From Metallosphaera yellowstonensis MK1 (GTDB taxonomy: Archaea > Thermoproteota > Thermoprotei_A > Sulfolobales > Sulfolobaceae), in contig NZ_JH597768.1 in NCBI RefSeq assembly GCF_000243315.1, positions 109,498 through 147,926 on the forward strand: 38,429 bases of DNA. Reading direction: 5' to 3'. The notes under the pieces were generated by a model that did no database searches, had not been told where the DNA came from, and saw only the letters and a list, made by a program, of their open reading frames with translations. Made by a program: the position numbers and the translations under genes. Position 1 is the stretch's first letter; each line of letters starts with the position of its first letter. This document shows, one piece after another, positions 1 to 7,958 of the stretch.

Positions 1-1
1 A

Positions 2-493
2 GTGAGCGGAAACCTCTATAACCTAACGTTAGTGGGAGACTCATTCAACATAGTTTATGCCCCGGTCTCTAAGCCTAGCTCTCCCATTGGAGAGGAGGAT
101 CTCTTGATCCTGATAGCCCTTGTAGTCAGCGACTCCGTCTTAGCAGGTCTAGTCATTTACTTATATAGGAGAGGCAGGGTTAAGAGGGTTGAACAACCTC
201 AGAGTGAACCCCGGGTTTCCAACGTAAGCCAGGAGGCTGAAGAGGAGGAAACGGAACTAACCCAGGAGACGCTAAACGACAGAGACATACTTGTACTTGA
301 GGCGTTTAAGCAGGGGGCTAAGACGCTCTCAGATGCGGTTAAGGCTACGGGACTCCCCAAGTCCACCGTGTACAGGAGGATAAAGAAGCTCGTGAGGCTC
401 GGTTATCTTGTGGAGAGGAGAGAAAAAGGTAAGATATGGTACGAGGTCGGAACTCCTCACGGCGAAAAAAGTGAGGATCATACTAATGTGTAG
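2..493 (+). CDS. Membrane-anchored winged-helix transcriptional regulator (5' partial)
   Basis: The reading frame is open at the window edge, so the start is not visible. The first 30 or so residues look extracytoplasmic. One membrane helix follows (residues about 33-54, LLILIALVVSDSVLAGLVIY), then a basic stop-transfer RRGRVKR, an acidic Glu-rich linker (about 70-90) and a C-terminal winged helix-turn-helix (about 92-150) with the recognition-helix pattern ATGLPKSTVYRRIKKL and the wing LVERREKGKIWYEV. This is the architecture of archaeal MarR/IclR-like regulators tethered to the membrane, which sense outside and bind DNA inside. The last 16 bases overlap a copy of the 3' end of the convergent small gene, and the whole wHTH coding end is duplicated downstream. 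The target is unknown; the adjacent divergent small-protein promoters are candidates. Confidence 0.75.
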   Translation: MSGNLYNLTLVGDSFNIVYAPVSKPSSPIGEEDLLILIALVVSDSVLAGLVIYLYRRGRVKRVEQPQSEPRVSNVSQEAEEEETELTQETLNDRDILVLEAFKQGAKTLSDAVKATGLPKSTVYRRIKKLVRLGYLVERREKGKIWYEVGTPHGEKSEDHTNV

Positions 494-702
494 TGGTTGA
501 GGGAGATCACCACCATGTCCACTATCGACTCCCCAAGTCCACCGTGTACAGGAGGATAAAGAAGCTCGTGAGGCTCGGTTATCTTGTGGAGAGGAGAGAA
601 AAAGGTAAGATATGGTACGAGGTCGGAACTCCTCACGGCGAAAAAAGTGAGGATCATACTAATGTGTAGTGGTTGAGGGAGATCACCACCATGTCCACTA
701 TC
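351..702. repeat. Perfect 176-bp tandem duplication
   Basis: Bases 351-526 are repeated without any mismatch I could find as 527-702. The unit holds the last 48 codons of the regulator, including its stop, plus the antisense 3' end of the neighbouring small gene. Copy 1 completes the regulator and copy 2 completes the convergent small membrane protein gene, so both genes remain intact. The second copy of the regulator end (527-669) is an orphan fragment. Perfect identity suggests a very recent event or an assembly artefact. Confidence 0.93.
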
Positions 703-758
703 ACGTACGCCAATACCGCTATCAGGAACAGAGCGGTTATCTTTTTCTCCTGGGACAA
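654..758 (-). CDS. 34-aa single-helix membrane protein
   Basis: This gene is too short for normal gene calling. It starts at a TTG (756-758 on the + strand) placed 6 nt after a GGTGAG Shine-Dalgarno motif, and stops at TGA (654-656). The product has a charged start (MSQEKK) and one hydrophobic helix containing AYVIVDMVVI, with an Asp inside the membrane span, then a short tail NHYTLV. It is clearly paralogous to the 40-aa protein encoded divergently at 947-1069 (helix AYVVTDLVIM), and both share a similar leader sequence. Length and topology recall small accessory subunits of membrane complexes, but I cannot assign a partner. Its 3' end is duplicated at 478-526. Confidence 0.6.
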   Translation of the reverse strand: MSQEKKITALFLIAVLAYVIVDMVVISLNHYTLV

Positions 759-810
759 ACCTTCTCACCTAAGTGACTAACCTCGTTGGTTTCTCAAAAG
801 GAATCTCCAA

Positions 811-842
811 GGAACGTTGAAACAGAAGTTTTGAGACGTTCC
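811..842. promoter_or_regulatory. Inverted repeat between the divergent mini-genes
   Basis: GGAACGT (811-817) and ACGTTCC (836-842) are perfect 7-bp arms, with further inner complementarity (GAAAC with GTTTT). It lies midway between the divergent genes at 654-758 and 947-1069 and could be a shared operator or a transcript hairpin. The adjacent membrane regulator is a possible ligand; that is inference. Confidence 0.4.
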
Positions 843-923
843 GTTCCTTTTCCCGCCATTTCAGTCAGTTTCAAGCCCTTCGGGCGAGGAAATGTGCCGT
901 GAGGTTCCTAATAAGGGGGAAAC

Positions 924-941
924 CACCAAGTTAACTTGGTG
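924..941 (+). promoter_or_regulatory. 18-bp perfect palindrome overlapping the Shine-Dalgarno motif
   Basis: CACCAAGTTAACTTGGTG is a perfect palindrome. Its last bases form the GGTGAG ribosome-binding motif that precedes the ATG at 947. It could act as a DNA operator, or as an mRNA hairpin that hides the ribosome-binding site. Confidence 0.55.
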
Positions 942-946
942 AGAAC

Positions 947-1069
947 ATGGCTCAAGAGAGAAAAGAGATAAGTGAAGCCAAGTTGACCCTATACGCCATA
1001 ATGGCCGCTGTGGCCTACGTAGTGACGGACCTGGTTATAATGGCCCAGACTGGCTTCAATATAATGTAA
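947..1069 (+). CDS. 40-aa single-helix membrane protein
   Basis: ATG at 947 follows a GGTGAG motif by 4 nt; TAA is at 1067-1069. The protein has a polar N-terminus (MAQERKEISEAK) and one transmembrane helix with AYVVTDLVIM, including a membrane-embedded Asp. It is paralogous to the 34-aa protein encoded divergently at 654-758. It is followed at once by an oligo-T tract, the usual archaeal termination signal, which supports it as an independent transcription unit. The function is unknown; a small structural subunit of a membrane complex or a regulatory micropeptide are both possible. Confidence 0.65.
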   Translation: MAQERKEISEAKLTLYAIMAAVAYVVTDLVIMAQTGFNIM

Positions 1070-1096
1070 TTTTTTTTAAAAAAAGTTTTATAATTT
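1069..1096 (+). terminator. Oligo-T terminator
   Basis: A run of eight T directly after the stop codon of the 40-aa gene, then oligo-A and another T-rich stretch. Together they could stop transcription from both convergent genes (947-1069 and 1151-3304). Archaeal RNA polymerase terminates at such U-tracts without needing a hairpin. Confidence 0.6.
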
Positions 1097-1150
1097 TCTG
1101 CTTTTGGAAACCCTCAACCTTGTTTAGTTCCTGAAATTTCACACGATAAC

Positions 1151-3304
1151 TTACTTGACCTTGATGGCAACCAGTACACTGATGGACACCACTATAACGA
1201 AAGAAATCACTTTGTATAAGAACAAATCCTCTTGAGTCATAGGACCTATCAGCGTGTCCGCGTATACCTCCCCTGAGGTTGTATTACTAATGTTAGGGCT
1301 GGAGGAATTAGTCCCAGTCCTCTCGGTTGAATTACCATTAAGGTTAAGTTCCCTCTTGAAGGTCACGTTGAGCTTAGAATCTTTGGGTATGGATACTAAC
1401 CTGGGGTAGCTAACGTTTAGCCCCGACATGGGGATAGAGACGTCGTAAACCCCTGGATAAAGGCGTATCACCATAGGGTTGGACGTGATGTTAATTGCAC
1501 TGCCGTTAAGAAACATAGTCCAAGTACTGTTATACCCTGAGGAGTAGATGACCAGAGGGAACTGTTGTTCGGTGAAAAGCACTATTAACACCACCGAAGC
1601 GTTCTCTGATATTCCGTTAAGGTCGTAAGACGTATAGCTCGGCAGTACTTCCAGTGTGGACGGATTGAGTTTAGCGAAGGGAAAAATCTCCTTCACGGTG
1701 TAGTTATAATACAACGGAGGATAGATCCTTAAACTATAATTACCTAAAGGTAAACTGAGATTCAGTATGGAAGAATTTGAAGTGTAATTGAATTTTCCAA
1801 CGTCAGCTCCCCAACTTACTCCCCTGGGTAACCCTTCACTTATCACGAGTACCCTGAATGAAAGCGGGAAAATGCCGATCGACACCGTGGACTGATTGGG
1901 AAGTATGGTTCCAGAGTAATTGGAGTACCCAGGTGGCGAAATTACCTCAAACTGATACTCCGACAAGGGTAATTGGAGGGTGACCTCGGGAGAAGTTTCC
2001 CTAATCCATAGTTCACCAAGCCTCAAAGTCCAGTTTCCCGAAATCCCAGTCAGGGTTAAGGTTGTTATGAACGAAGAAACATAAGGGAATTGGTAGACCT
2101 CAACCCCCTTCTCGCTTCCTGTCACTACGTAAATCCCATGATCACTCCAGCTAGAACCTTCCAACTGGCCTTGGACAGTATAGCTTCCTATTACCTTTCC
2201 AGTATAGAGGTTGAGTTCATACATCTCGCCGGTTAAGTTTGAGAAAAGGTATCCTACACCATCGGTGTAGTTTAAGACCAGGGAGGGAGTAAAGTTGGAG
2301 TCGAGGTAGGTTAAGTTACTGGAGATTACCGCTTCCTTGGAAGGGCCCAAGATCCAGATTGAGGAATAGGGTGCTGGTAACAGAAGGGTGCCCTGAAAAG
2401 AGAGATTTAGCACGAAAGTCGAATTTCGAGAATATATTACGAAACTGCTGGGTTGTGTACCTAGGGCGTAAATATTACCATCGTAAAACTGAACGTCCTT
2501 TATATAGGAGAAATATTGTGACAAGGGCAATATCCTCGTGATATTCCCCAGGAGGAGAGCATATGGACCCTGGTCCGAGTTGATTCCTAGAAGCACGTTA
2601 TAGCCTTGCTGTCGGATGATAGAGATATACCCTCCGTTAAAAGGACCATAGGAAGCTATCAGGGAGGGAGCTATTACCACGCCGTTGAAAGTCACTAACT
2701 GATAAAGCTGAAGATAAAGGTTCCTCCCCTGATAATACCATAGGAGTAGGTCGGTTGACTGCGTTGAGGAGTTGAAGGACAACGCTCCCGCAGAGGACGA
2801 CCAGCCCGTAGTCAACTCAATTGATAAGGTCTGGGTGCTGGACTTGCCCTGATAATATGTCAGGTAAATGAGACCGGACCTGTTAAGTACTACTGCAACA
2901 TAATTACCTTGATCGAAAGCATATATCGGGGAACCAAGAACATTTATCTCGGACTTTAAGGAGAAGTCTGACCCAATAACCGCGATTGAGGTTCTTGAGG
3001 TTCCATTAACTACGTATGATAACCCTATCAGCAACGAATTCTCCCCCTGTGATACGAATGAGACTTCTCCGGAACCTAGATTGATACACTGAGCTGTTCC
3101 TAGATCATAAATAACCAAATCGGCCTTGGAATACCCCACCAATATGAGAGAATGGGTAGAAGGCCAATAAAAGGTACATTTGAGCGTATCTAGGGGAATT
3201 CCACTAATTTGATACTCGGACTGCGCATGAAACACCAGGGAGCTTAAAAGGGGTAAGAGAGAAAGTGAAAGAAGAATAGCCAGCAGTAACCCTTTCAGCC
3301 TCAT
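1151..3304 (-). CDS. Large secreted, C-terminally membrane-anchored surface protein
   Basis: I start it at the ATG at 3304 because this gives a clean signal peptide (MRLKGLLLAILLSLSLLPLL) and places a TATA-like gttaattatc about 27 bp upstream; the frame is open 20 codons further. About residues 30-430 consist of short repeated beta-strand blocks with aromatic and Gly turns, resembling a beta-propeller. Then come two Ig/PEGA-like modules, one containing SEGLPRGVSWGADV, a variant of the SGLPSGTSW motif common in archaeal surface proteins. A final helix (VISFVIVVSISVLVAIKV) anchors it. Many N-x-S/T sequons suggest heavy N-glycosylation. It probably sits on the cell surface or S-layer; the specific role is unknown. 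Confidence 0.75.
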   Translation of the reverse strand: MRLKGLLLAILLSLSLLPLLSSLVFHAQSEYQISGIPLDTLKCTFYWPSTHSLILVGYSKADLVIYDLGTAQCINLGSGEVSFVSQGENSLLIGLSYVVNGTSRTSIAVIGSDFSLKSEINVLGSPIYAFDQGNYVAVVLNRSGLIYLTYYQGKSSTQTLSIELTTGWSSSAGALSFNSSTQSTDLLLWYYQGRNLYLQLYQLVTFNGVVIAPSLIASYGPFNGGYISIIRQQGYNVLLGINSDQGPYALLLGNITRILPLSQYFSYIKDVQFYDGNIYALGTQPSSFVIYSRNSTFVLNLSFQGTLLLPAPYSSIWILGPSKEAVISSNLTYLDSNFTPSLVLNYTDGVGYLFSNLTGEMYELNLYTGKVIGSYTVQGQLEGSSWSDHGIYVVTGSEKGVEVYQFPYVSSFITTLTLTGISGNWTLRLGELWIRETSPEVTLQLPLSEYQFEVISPPGYSNYSGTILPNQSTVSIGIFPLSFRVLVISEGLPRGVSWGADVGKFNYTSNSSILNLSLPLGNYSLRIYPPLYYNYTVKEIFPFAKLNPSTLEVLPSYTSYDLNGISENASVVLIVLFTEQQFPLVIYSSGYNSTWTMFLNGSAINITSNPMVIRLYPGVYDVSIPMSGLNVSYPRLVSIPKDSKLNVTFKRELNLNGNSTERTGTNSSSPNISNTTSGEVYADTLIGPMTQEDLFLYKVISFVIVVSISVLVAIKVK

Positions 3305-3364
3305 TATCGTAAGGCTATACTTCGCGTGATAATTAACGTTTTCCCAATAGGTCCTTAACAGCAA

Positions 3365-3745
3365 AGCATTGCTTCAGTAACCCACATCGCATGGCGCAAC
3401 CTCCTGGACAACGGCTAACATCGACTCGACTGGAACGTTATTCCAGGACTTTGAGCCCACAAAAGTTGTACTTAATTCTAATTCGATTATATGTTTTCCT
3501 GATAAAATGAATGACAAACCTCGCCTCTTCTAGGGGCGGGGTAAAGGTCATTAAGCCCAAAACTACTACTTCTAACAACAGTTTAGTGACTTCCCCTTTA
3601 TTACCGCCCCTTTTCAAGGAAAATCTAATAACTGCTATTCTAAGATGCCTTCTTCTGGTCAACTTCCTGGGGATGAGGAGCGGGAGCCGACCTCTCCCGC
3701 GATGCCCGGTATACCCAAAATGACCTCCTTGAAAATAAGTCATGA
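3365..3745. other. Intergenic region without a convincing gene
   Basis: Overlapping short frames here (3438-3743 and 3511-3723) have no domain signature and run through repeat sequence, so I do not call genes. The region contains one degenerate copy of the 64-bp element (3579-3636) and ends at the left end of the decayed insertion sequence at 3746. Confidence 0.5.
3579..3636 (+). repeat. Degenerate copy of the 64-bp MITE-like element
   Basis: The right half (aaaatctaataactgct) is identical to the full copies. The left half has lost three bases of the CAGCAG end and carries many substitutions. I see no target-site duplication, consistent with an old copy. Confidence 0.6.
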
Positions 3746-3839
3746 CAGCAGTTATGGGACTTTAACGTAACTTAAAGATTTTCATCAGCCCCGGCGGTCC
3801 GCCTAAATGACGTTCGAGAGCCTGAGGAACACCTCCACG

Positions 3840-4820
3840 CTCCTCAGGTTCAGCTCCCTATCAACTCCCTGACGACGTTGTTGATGGTGAAGATCGTGAG
3901 GTAGCCCTGAAGCCTCTCCCTCCTCCAGAATGAGGAGTCCCAGGGCCTTGACGTCCCTTGGAGGTCCTCGATCTCCCACCTTATCTTCCAGGCCTCCTCG
4001 ACTTCCTCGCTGAGCGAGAGGTCGGTCGTGTAGAGGTACCTGGCGTGTGTCCCAGAGTCACGTTTACATTCCCGGACTAGCAACTTTACCGTAATGGGTC
4101 GGCCTCCCAGGGTCAGGTCGGCGTAGTAGACTCCGGGGGGTATCCCACTCGGAGGTGTCCCTCCACCTCCTCGAGGGTCCCCTGGACCGACTCGACCCTG
4201 AGTTCGGTTGGACTTGAGCTCAGACACCGCGTTGTCCGTCACGAGCTTCTCGGACAGTACTGGGGTCGAAGACGACCCTGGCTACCGGAAGCGCTCCTTG
4301 AGCACGTCCAACATCTCGCCACCTCGATCTTGGTCTTGAACTCGGTGACCCTCACAAATTCAACATCTTCCTCACGGCGTAGGGGAAAGCCCCCACCATG
4401 AACGTCCTGCCCGTGGAGAGGTCCACTACGGCGACCGTGAGGAGCTTGGCCCTCTCGAACCTCCCGTGGGTGTGGCAGTAGGTCCAGTAGTTCTCAGGGG
4501 CTCACGTCCTCCCGGAGCGTCGTGGTCCACTGTGTCGTCCACGATGACGACCTGACCCTTCACCAGCCTGACAGGACCTCCAGGTAGTCCCTCCACGCAT
4601 CTCCGAGTTCTCCCAACGCCCCATCAATTCACGTTCCAACCCGAACGTCTCGGCCCTGTTCCTCACGCTGGCCCTCCCACCTACCAGGACCATGAGGAGA
4701 AGTGCCAGTTAACCTTCCTGCTCCTCCCGTTCCTCCCGACCACGCCCAGCCTGTTGATCTCCCTGACAGCCTCTCCCTAGCGAACTCGATCTGTCCCTTT
4801 CCGCACCTTTTCAGCAGGAA
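3840..4820 (-). pseudogene. Transposase remnant (DDE, IS4-like)
   Basis: Read from about 4820 down to 3850 with several frame changes, recognisable blocks appear in order: CGKGQIEFARERL near the N-terminus; a block around ENYWTYCHTHGRFERAKLL and VVDLSTGRTFMVGAFPYAVR; and a C-terminal block YLYTTDLSLSEEVEEAWKIR with WEIED, typical of the last strand and helix of IS4-type DDE transposases (the conserved Y..RW.IE Glu region). No frame is intact, so it cannot encode an active enzyme. The GC-rich composition differs from the AT-rich flanks. Exact family uncertain. Confidence 0.7.
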
Positions 4821-4833
4821 GACGTCGAAAAAT

Positions 4834-4894
4834 AAAAACTTCTCGCCAATACCGGCTTTTTCGTATTACCTCCCTAAGATTCCCATAACTGCTG
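4834..4894 (-). repeat. 61-bp IS-end repeat, copy 1 (upstream of the fix operon)
   Basis: Aligns without gaps over 61 bases, about 85% identity, with 8223-8283. It contains an imperfect hairpin around AATACCG/CGTATT and ends in CCCATAACTGCTG, the right terminal repeat of the decayed insertion sequence. Confidence 0.7.
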
Positions 4895-5138
4895 ATATTA
4901 GATCAAATATTTTTGGAAGAATATTTTGAATCTACCGTCATGGCGGGGAAGAGGTAAGATGACATGGAGATGACATCCTTTCTATTTTCTCTAGCTCTAG
5001 AAGGTGCGGCCAGGAGCTGAAGTGAAGCCCTCTTGTTTTTCAGAAGAGTGAGTGAACCATTCTGGAAGGGGAGAGGCTCATCTCCCTGTCGTCCCGAGGG
5101 CCTATAATCGTGGCCTGGTGGATTAGGGCTTCAAAGAT
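4895..5138. other. Spacer with a possible decayed minus-strand ORF
   Basis: A minus-strand start at 5143 (MSIFEALIHQATIIGPRDD...) runs into a stop after 34 codons. In another frame a similar-looking segment continues (LTLLKNKRASLQLLAAPSRA), so a frameshifted gene remnant divergent from the fix operon is possible. I cannot name it. Confidence 0.25.
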
Positions 5139-5140
5139 AC

Positions 5141-5150
5141 TCATTTATCC
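5141..5150 (+). promoter_or_regulatory. TATA element of the fix operon
   Basis: TCATTTATCC is centred about 26 bp before the ATG at 5171, the usual spacing for a leaderless Sulfolobales transcript. No Shine-Dalgarno motif precedes the ATG. Confidence 0.45.
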
Positions 5151-5170
5151 CTCCTCGACGATCTACAGTC

Positions 5171-5893
5171 ATGATAGCTGTAGCTGGGTTCAAGATAGTC
5201 CCAGACGATACGTTGATAAGGGCAGTCAACGGGAAACTGGAACTTAACGTTCCCCCCAAGATAAGCACTTACGACAAGAACGCCATAGAGGAGGTGGTGA
5301 AGATCAAGGAGAAACTGGGTTGGAGGGCAGTGGGGATAACAGTGGGGAACACTGACAGGAAGAGCGTGAGGGAAGCGTTGTCCATGGGACTGGACGAGGT
5401 GATTGCCGTGAGCTCGGGTTACCTGGACGTTCCTGGCACTGCTCAGGCCATGGCTGAGAACCTCAAGGCAATCTCTCCCAGTCTAGTGGTTTTGGCTGAA
5501 ACCACCACGGACAGCAGTACTTCGGCTCTCCCTCCTTACCTGGCTGAACTCATGGGTTTCAACCTGGTCACCTATGTCAGATCCATGAGGATAGAAGGAG
5601 AAGTCGTGGTAGCCGAGAGGAGCGTAGGTACGGTGGAAGTCGTTAGGGCTCCTCTTCCTGCTGTAATCTCGGTCACTGGAGAGATAAATACACCCAGAAC
5701 CCCATCTGTGAAACAGATAATGGAGTCAGCTAAGAAGCCGGTGAAGCAGGTTAACTTCTCCGCTCCTCTGATGGCGGAGCTGAAGGAAGTTGTGCCGTTC
5801 ACAGTGAACAGGAAGAGAGTCGTAATAGAGAAGCCCCTGGAAGAGGCCGTGGACCAACTAATCAATTACCTCAAGGGTGAGGGTATACTATGA
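5171..5893 (+). CDS. etfB: Electron transfer flavoprotein, beta subunit (FixA/EtfB)
   Basis: 240 aa, normal EtfB length. The N-terminus MIAVAGFKIVPDD matches the family start (KxVPD). The nucleotide-binding region appears as AETTTDSSTSALPPYLAELM (about residues 115-135), corresponding to the usual D-x-D-T-G-QVGP-LAE stretch that binds AMP, or FAD in bifurcating forms. The C-terminal helix packs on EtfA. It forms the soluble heterodimer that accepts electrons from acyl-CoA and other flavin dehydrogenases. It is the first gene of a tight four-gene operon: its stop overlaps the etfA ATG by 4 bp. The fixABCX order suggests the quinone-linked, possibly bifurcating branch. Confidence 0.9.
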   Translation: MIAVAGFKIVPDDTLIRAVNGKLELNVPPKISTYDKNAIEEVVKIKEKLGWRAVGITVGNTDRKSVREALSMGLDEVIAVSSGYLDVPGTAQAMAENLKAISPSLVVLAETTTDSSTSALPPYLAELMGFNLVTYVRSMRIEGEVVVAERSVGTVEVVRAPLPAVISVTGEINTPRTPSVKQIMESAKKPVKQVNFSAPLMAELKEVVPFTVNRKRVVIEKPLEEAVDQLINYLKGEGIL

Positions 5894-6756
5894 AGGTACT
5901 AGTAGTGTCGGAGGACCCCGAATTCTTCAGGTCAGCGTCCTGGGTGTCCCAACAGTTACCTGCAGACCAAATTGAGGGTATACACTTCAGCGAGGTCAAC
6001 TACGTTGACGTACTTTACCTAGTCAGACCTGATGGGTACTGGGAGGAGTCCATAGCCAACGTGGTTAAGAGCATCTCGCCCGATGTAGTCGTGGCGGGGA
6101 GCACTAGGAGAGACAAGACGGTCGCGTACTCCATGGCCGGGAAGTTGAGGGCTTCAGTTGCAGGAGACGTGACAGAGGCGGTGTTAAAGGAAGGGAAACT
6201 GAGGGTCAAGAGGGTAGTGTATAGTGGAGCTGGAGTGGCTACCCTAGACCTGAGCCTACCGGCGGTCATCACGGTTCAGAAGAACACGATGGAGCCGGCT
6301 AGGAGGAAGGGAGAGGTCAGGAAACTCCAATTGGATCCTTCTAAGGTTACCCTGGTGGAGAGGAGAGAGGTGTCCCAGACTGTGGCCTTGGACAAGGCTA
6401 AGACGATCGTGTCTGTGGGGAGAGGCATAGGCTCCAAGGAAAACATTAAATATGCCGAGGAACTAGCCAGGGCTTTGAACGCTGCCCTGGGCGGAAGTAG
6501 GCCGGTCACCGCTGAACTGGGTTGGTTACCTGAGGACAGACAGATAGGCCTCTCCGGGAACAAGGTCAGACCTCAACTCTACATAGCCCTGGGGATATCC
6601 GGACAACCACAGCACCTAGCTGGGATCAGGGATTCTCGCTTGATAGTAGCGGTAAATAAGGACAAGAACGCCCCCATAGTCGAGAACGCCGACTACACGG
6701 TGATAGCTGACGCAGTGGAGTTCTGTAAGATGATGGTGAGGAGGCTGACCAAATGA
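5890..6756 (+). CDS. etfA: Electron transfer flavoprotein, alpha subunit (FixB/EtfA)
   Basis: 288 aa, slightly short for EtfA (about 310-330). The N-terminal half is an EtfA/B Rossmann-like domain with SPDVVVAGSTRRDK. The C-terminal FAD-binding domain carries VSVGRGIGSKENI (about 174-187), AELGWLPEDRQIGLSGN (about 208-224) and LYIALGISGQPQHLAGI with VAVNKDKNAPI, the signature that wraps the FAD. It overlaps etfB by 4 bp and its stop overlaps the flavoprotein ATG by 4 bp, implying translational coupling. It delivers electrons to the FixC-like flavoprotein encoded next. Confidence 0.92.
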   Translation: MKVLVVSEDPEFFRSASWVSQQLPADQIEGIHFSEVNYVDVLYLVRPDGYWEESIANVVKSISPDVVVAGSTRRDKTVAYSMAGKLRASVAGDVTEAVLKEGKLRVKRVVYSGAGVATLDLSLPAVITVQKNTMEPARRKGEVRKLQLDPSKVTLVERREVSQTVALDKAKTIVSVGRGIGSKENIKYAEELARALNAALGGSRPVTAELGWLPEDRQIGLSGNKVRPQLYIALGISGQPQHLAGIRDSRLIVAVNKDKNAPIVENADYTVIADAVEFCKMMVRRLTK

Positions 6757-7958
6757 GCTTTGACGCAGATGTCATAGTGGTTGGTGGAGGGCTAGCAGGG
6801 CTCTCGGCTTCCCTCACTGCTGTGAGGGAGGGACTCTCCGTACTGGTCCTCGAGAGAGGTGAGTTCTCCGGGGCCAAGAACGTGAGCGGAGGGAGGATGT
6901 ACGTTCATGCCCTGAGACAGCTAGTGGACATCTCAGAGGCCCCTCTGGAGAGACCCATAACCAAGGAGACCTACCTGATCAAGTGCAGTAACAGGGCTAT
7001 ATCATTCTCCTTCAGTGATCCTGAGAGTAGAAACAGTTACTCCGTTCTCAGGGCCAAGTTCGACCCATGGTTGGCCAAGAAGGCTGAGGAGGAAGGGGTG
7101 ATAATATCCTATAACACCCTGGTTCTAGGGGCTGAGAGAGAGGATGGAGGCATGACCGTGAGGACCAACAGGGGGGACCTCAGAGCCCCCCTGGTGATAG
7201 AGGCTGACGGGGTCACTGCCGGGATCTCAAGGAGCCTGGGACTCAGGAAACTGGAACCTCACTCCCTAATGTTGGGAGTCAAGGAGGTGGTGAAACTGGA
7301 GGGGCCTCCCGAGGAGGGGGAGGCTAGGGTACTCGTGGGGTTCGTGGGCGAGCTGTTGGGAGGTGCGTTCATGTACACCAACGAGGATACACTGTCGTTG
7401 GGTGCTACAGTGAAGATAAACTCGTTACAGGAGGGCAACAAAATGGCGAGAGACCTTGTGGAGGAAATCAGGGAGTCACTGGGCGTGACCGGGGAGGTGT
7501 TGGAGTACTCAGCCCACCTCATTCCGTATTACGGATATGATAAGCTCCCTCCCCTTCACGCACCCAACCTCTTGGTAACTGGGGATGCTGCAGGTCTACT
7601 CATAAATGACGGGTTTGTGATAAGAGGTATGGATCTGGCCATAGGATCTGGAATGATAGCAGGTAAGGCTGCCAAGAGGATCCTGTCAGAGGGTAAGCCT
7701 CAGGACACCTCAGTGTATGAGAGGATGTTGAGGGAATCATTCGTACTTAAGGACATGTACACCGCCAGGAGAGCGTTCACGCTAATGAACGAGGAGAGAC
7801 TGTTCAGGCGTTACCCAGAGTTATTGTGCGATGTGTTGGCCAGGATGTTCAAAGTGGAAGGCGAACGGAAGAGGTTGCTTGAGGTAGTCCAGGAGGAGGC
7901 GTCCAAGAGAGGACTGACACTTACCAAGTTGGTGAGAGACCTAGTCAAGGTGATGTGA
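6753..7958 (+). CDS. fixC: FixC-like ETF:quinone oxidoreductase flavoprotein
   Basis: 401 aa. The N-terminal FAD dinucleotide fold is VIVVGGGLAGLSASL with the terminal Glu in LVLERGEFSGAKNVSGG (residues about 5-45); the second FAD motif is LLVTGDAAGLLINDGF (about 273-288). Length and motifs match FixC and the flavoprotein half of ETF-QO, the membrane-peripheral dehydrogenase that passes ETF electrons to quinone (caldariella-type quinone in this order). The iron-sulfur part, fused in eukaryotic ETF-QO, is encoded separately by the next gene. GTGATGTGA at its end leaves no gap before the GTG start of fixX. Confidence 0.9.
   Translation: MSFDADVIVVGGGLAGLSASLTAVREGLSVLVLERGEFSGAKNVSGGRMYVHALRQLVDISEAPLERPITKETYLIKCSNRAISFSFSDPESRNSYSVLRAKFDPWLAKKAEEEGVIISYNTLVLGAEREDGGMTVRTNRGDLRAPLVIEADGVTAGISRSLGLRKLEPHSLMLGVKEVVKLEGPPEEGEARVLVGFVGELLGGAFMYTNEDTLSLGATVKINSLQEGNKMARDLVEEIRESLGVTGEVLEYSAHLIPYYGYDKLPPLHAPNLLVTGDAAGLLINDGFVIRGMDLAIGSGMIAGKAAKRILSEGKPQDTSVYERMLRESFVLKDMYTARRAFTLMNEERLFRRYPELLCDVLARMFKVEGERKRLLEVVQEEASKRGLTLTKLVRDLVKVM

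Larger units (their letters stand above)
3746..4894 (-). mobile_element. Decayed DDE insertion sequence with 14-bp terminal inverted repeats
   Basis: The left end CAGCAGTTATGGGA (3746-3759) and right end TCCCATAACTGCTG (4881-4894) are perfect inverted repeats, 1149 bp apart. They enclose a frameshifted transposase read on the minus strand. The left 18 bases (CAGCAGTTATGGGACTTT) are identical to the start of the full 64-bp element at 10484, so this is the likely parent or a close relative of that element family. I find no matching target-site duplication around this copy (GTCATGA and ATATTAG flank it). The IS family is not identified. Confidence 0.65.

Noticed and set aside
478-768. 96-codon minus-strand frame over the tandem duplication
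   Set aside because: The recognisable small membrane protein is in a different phase of the same strand (654-758) and has a GGTGAG motif; the 96-codon frame is a by-product of the duplication.
875-885. Short hairpin GCCCTTCGGGC as a tRNA or riboswitch fragment
   Set aside because: An isolated 4-bp stem with no T-loop, anticodon arm or other conserved RNA element around it.
3438-3743. Overlapping frames on both strands (101 and 70 codons)
   Set aside because: They run through a degenerate mobile repeat, have no promoter at the right distance and no recognisable domain.
5572-7522. Long antisense open frames inside etfB, etfA and fixC
   Set aside because: Ser/Thr/Pro-rich shadows of strongly recognised genes on the opposite strand, with no motifs of their own.
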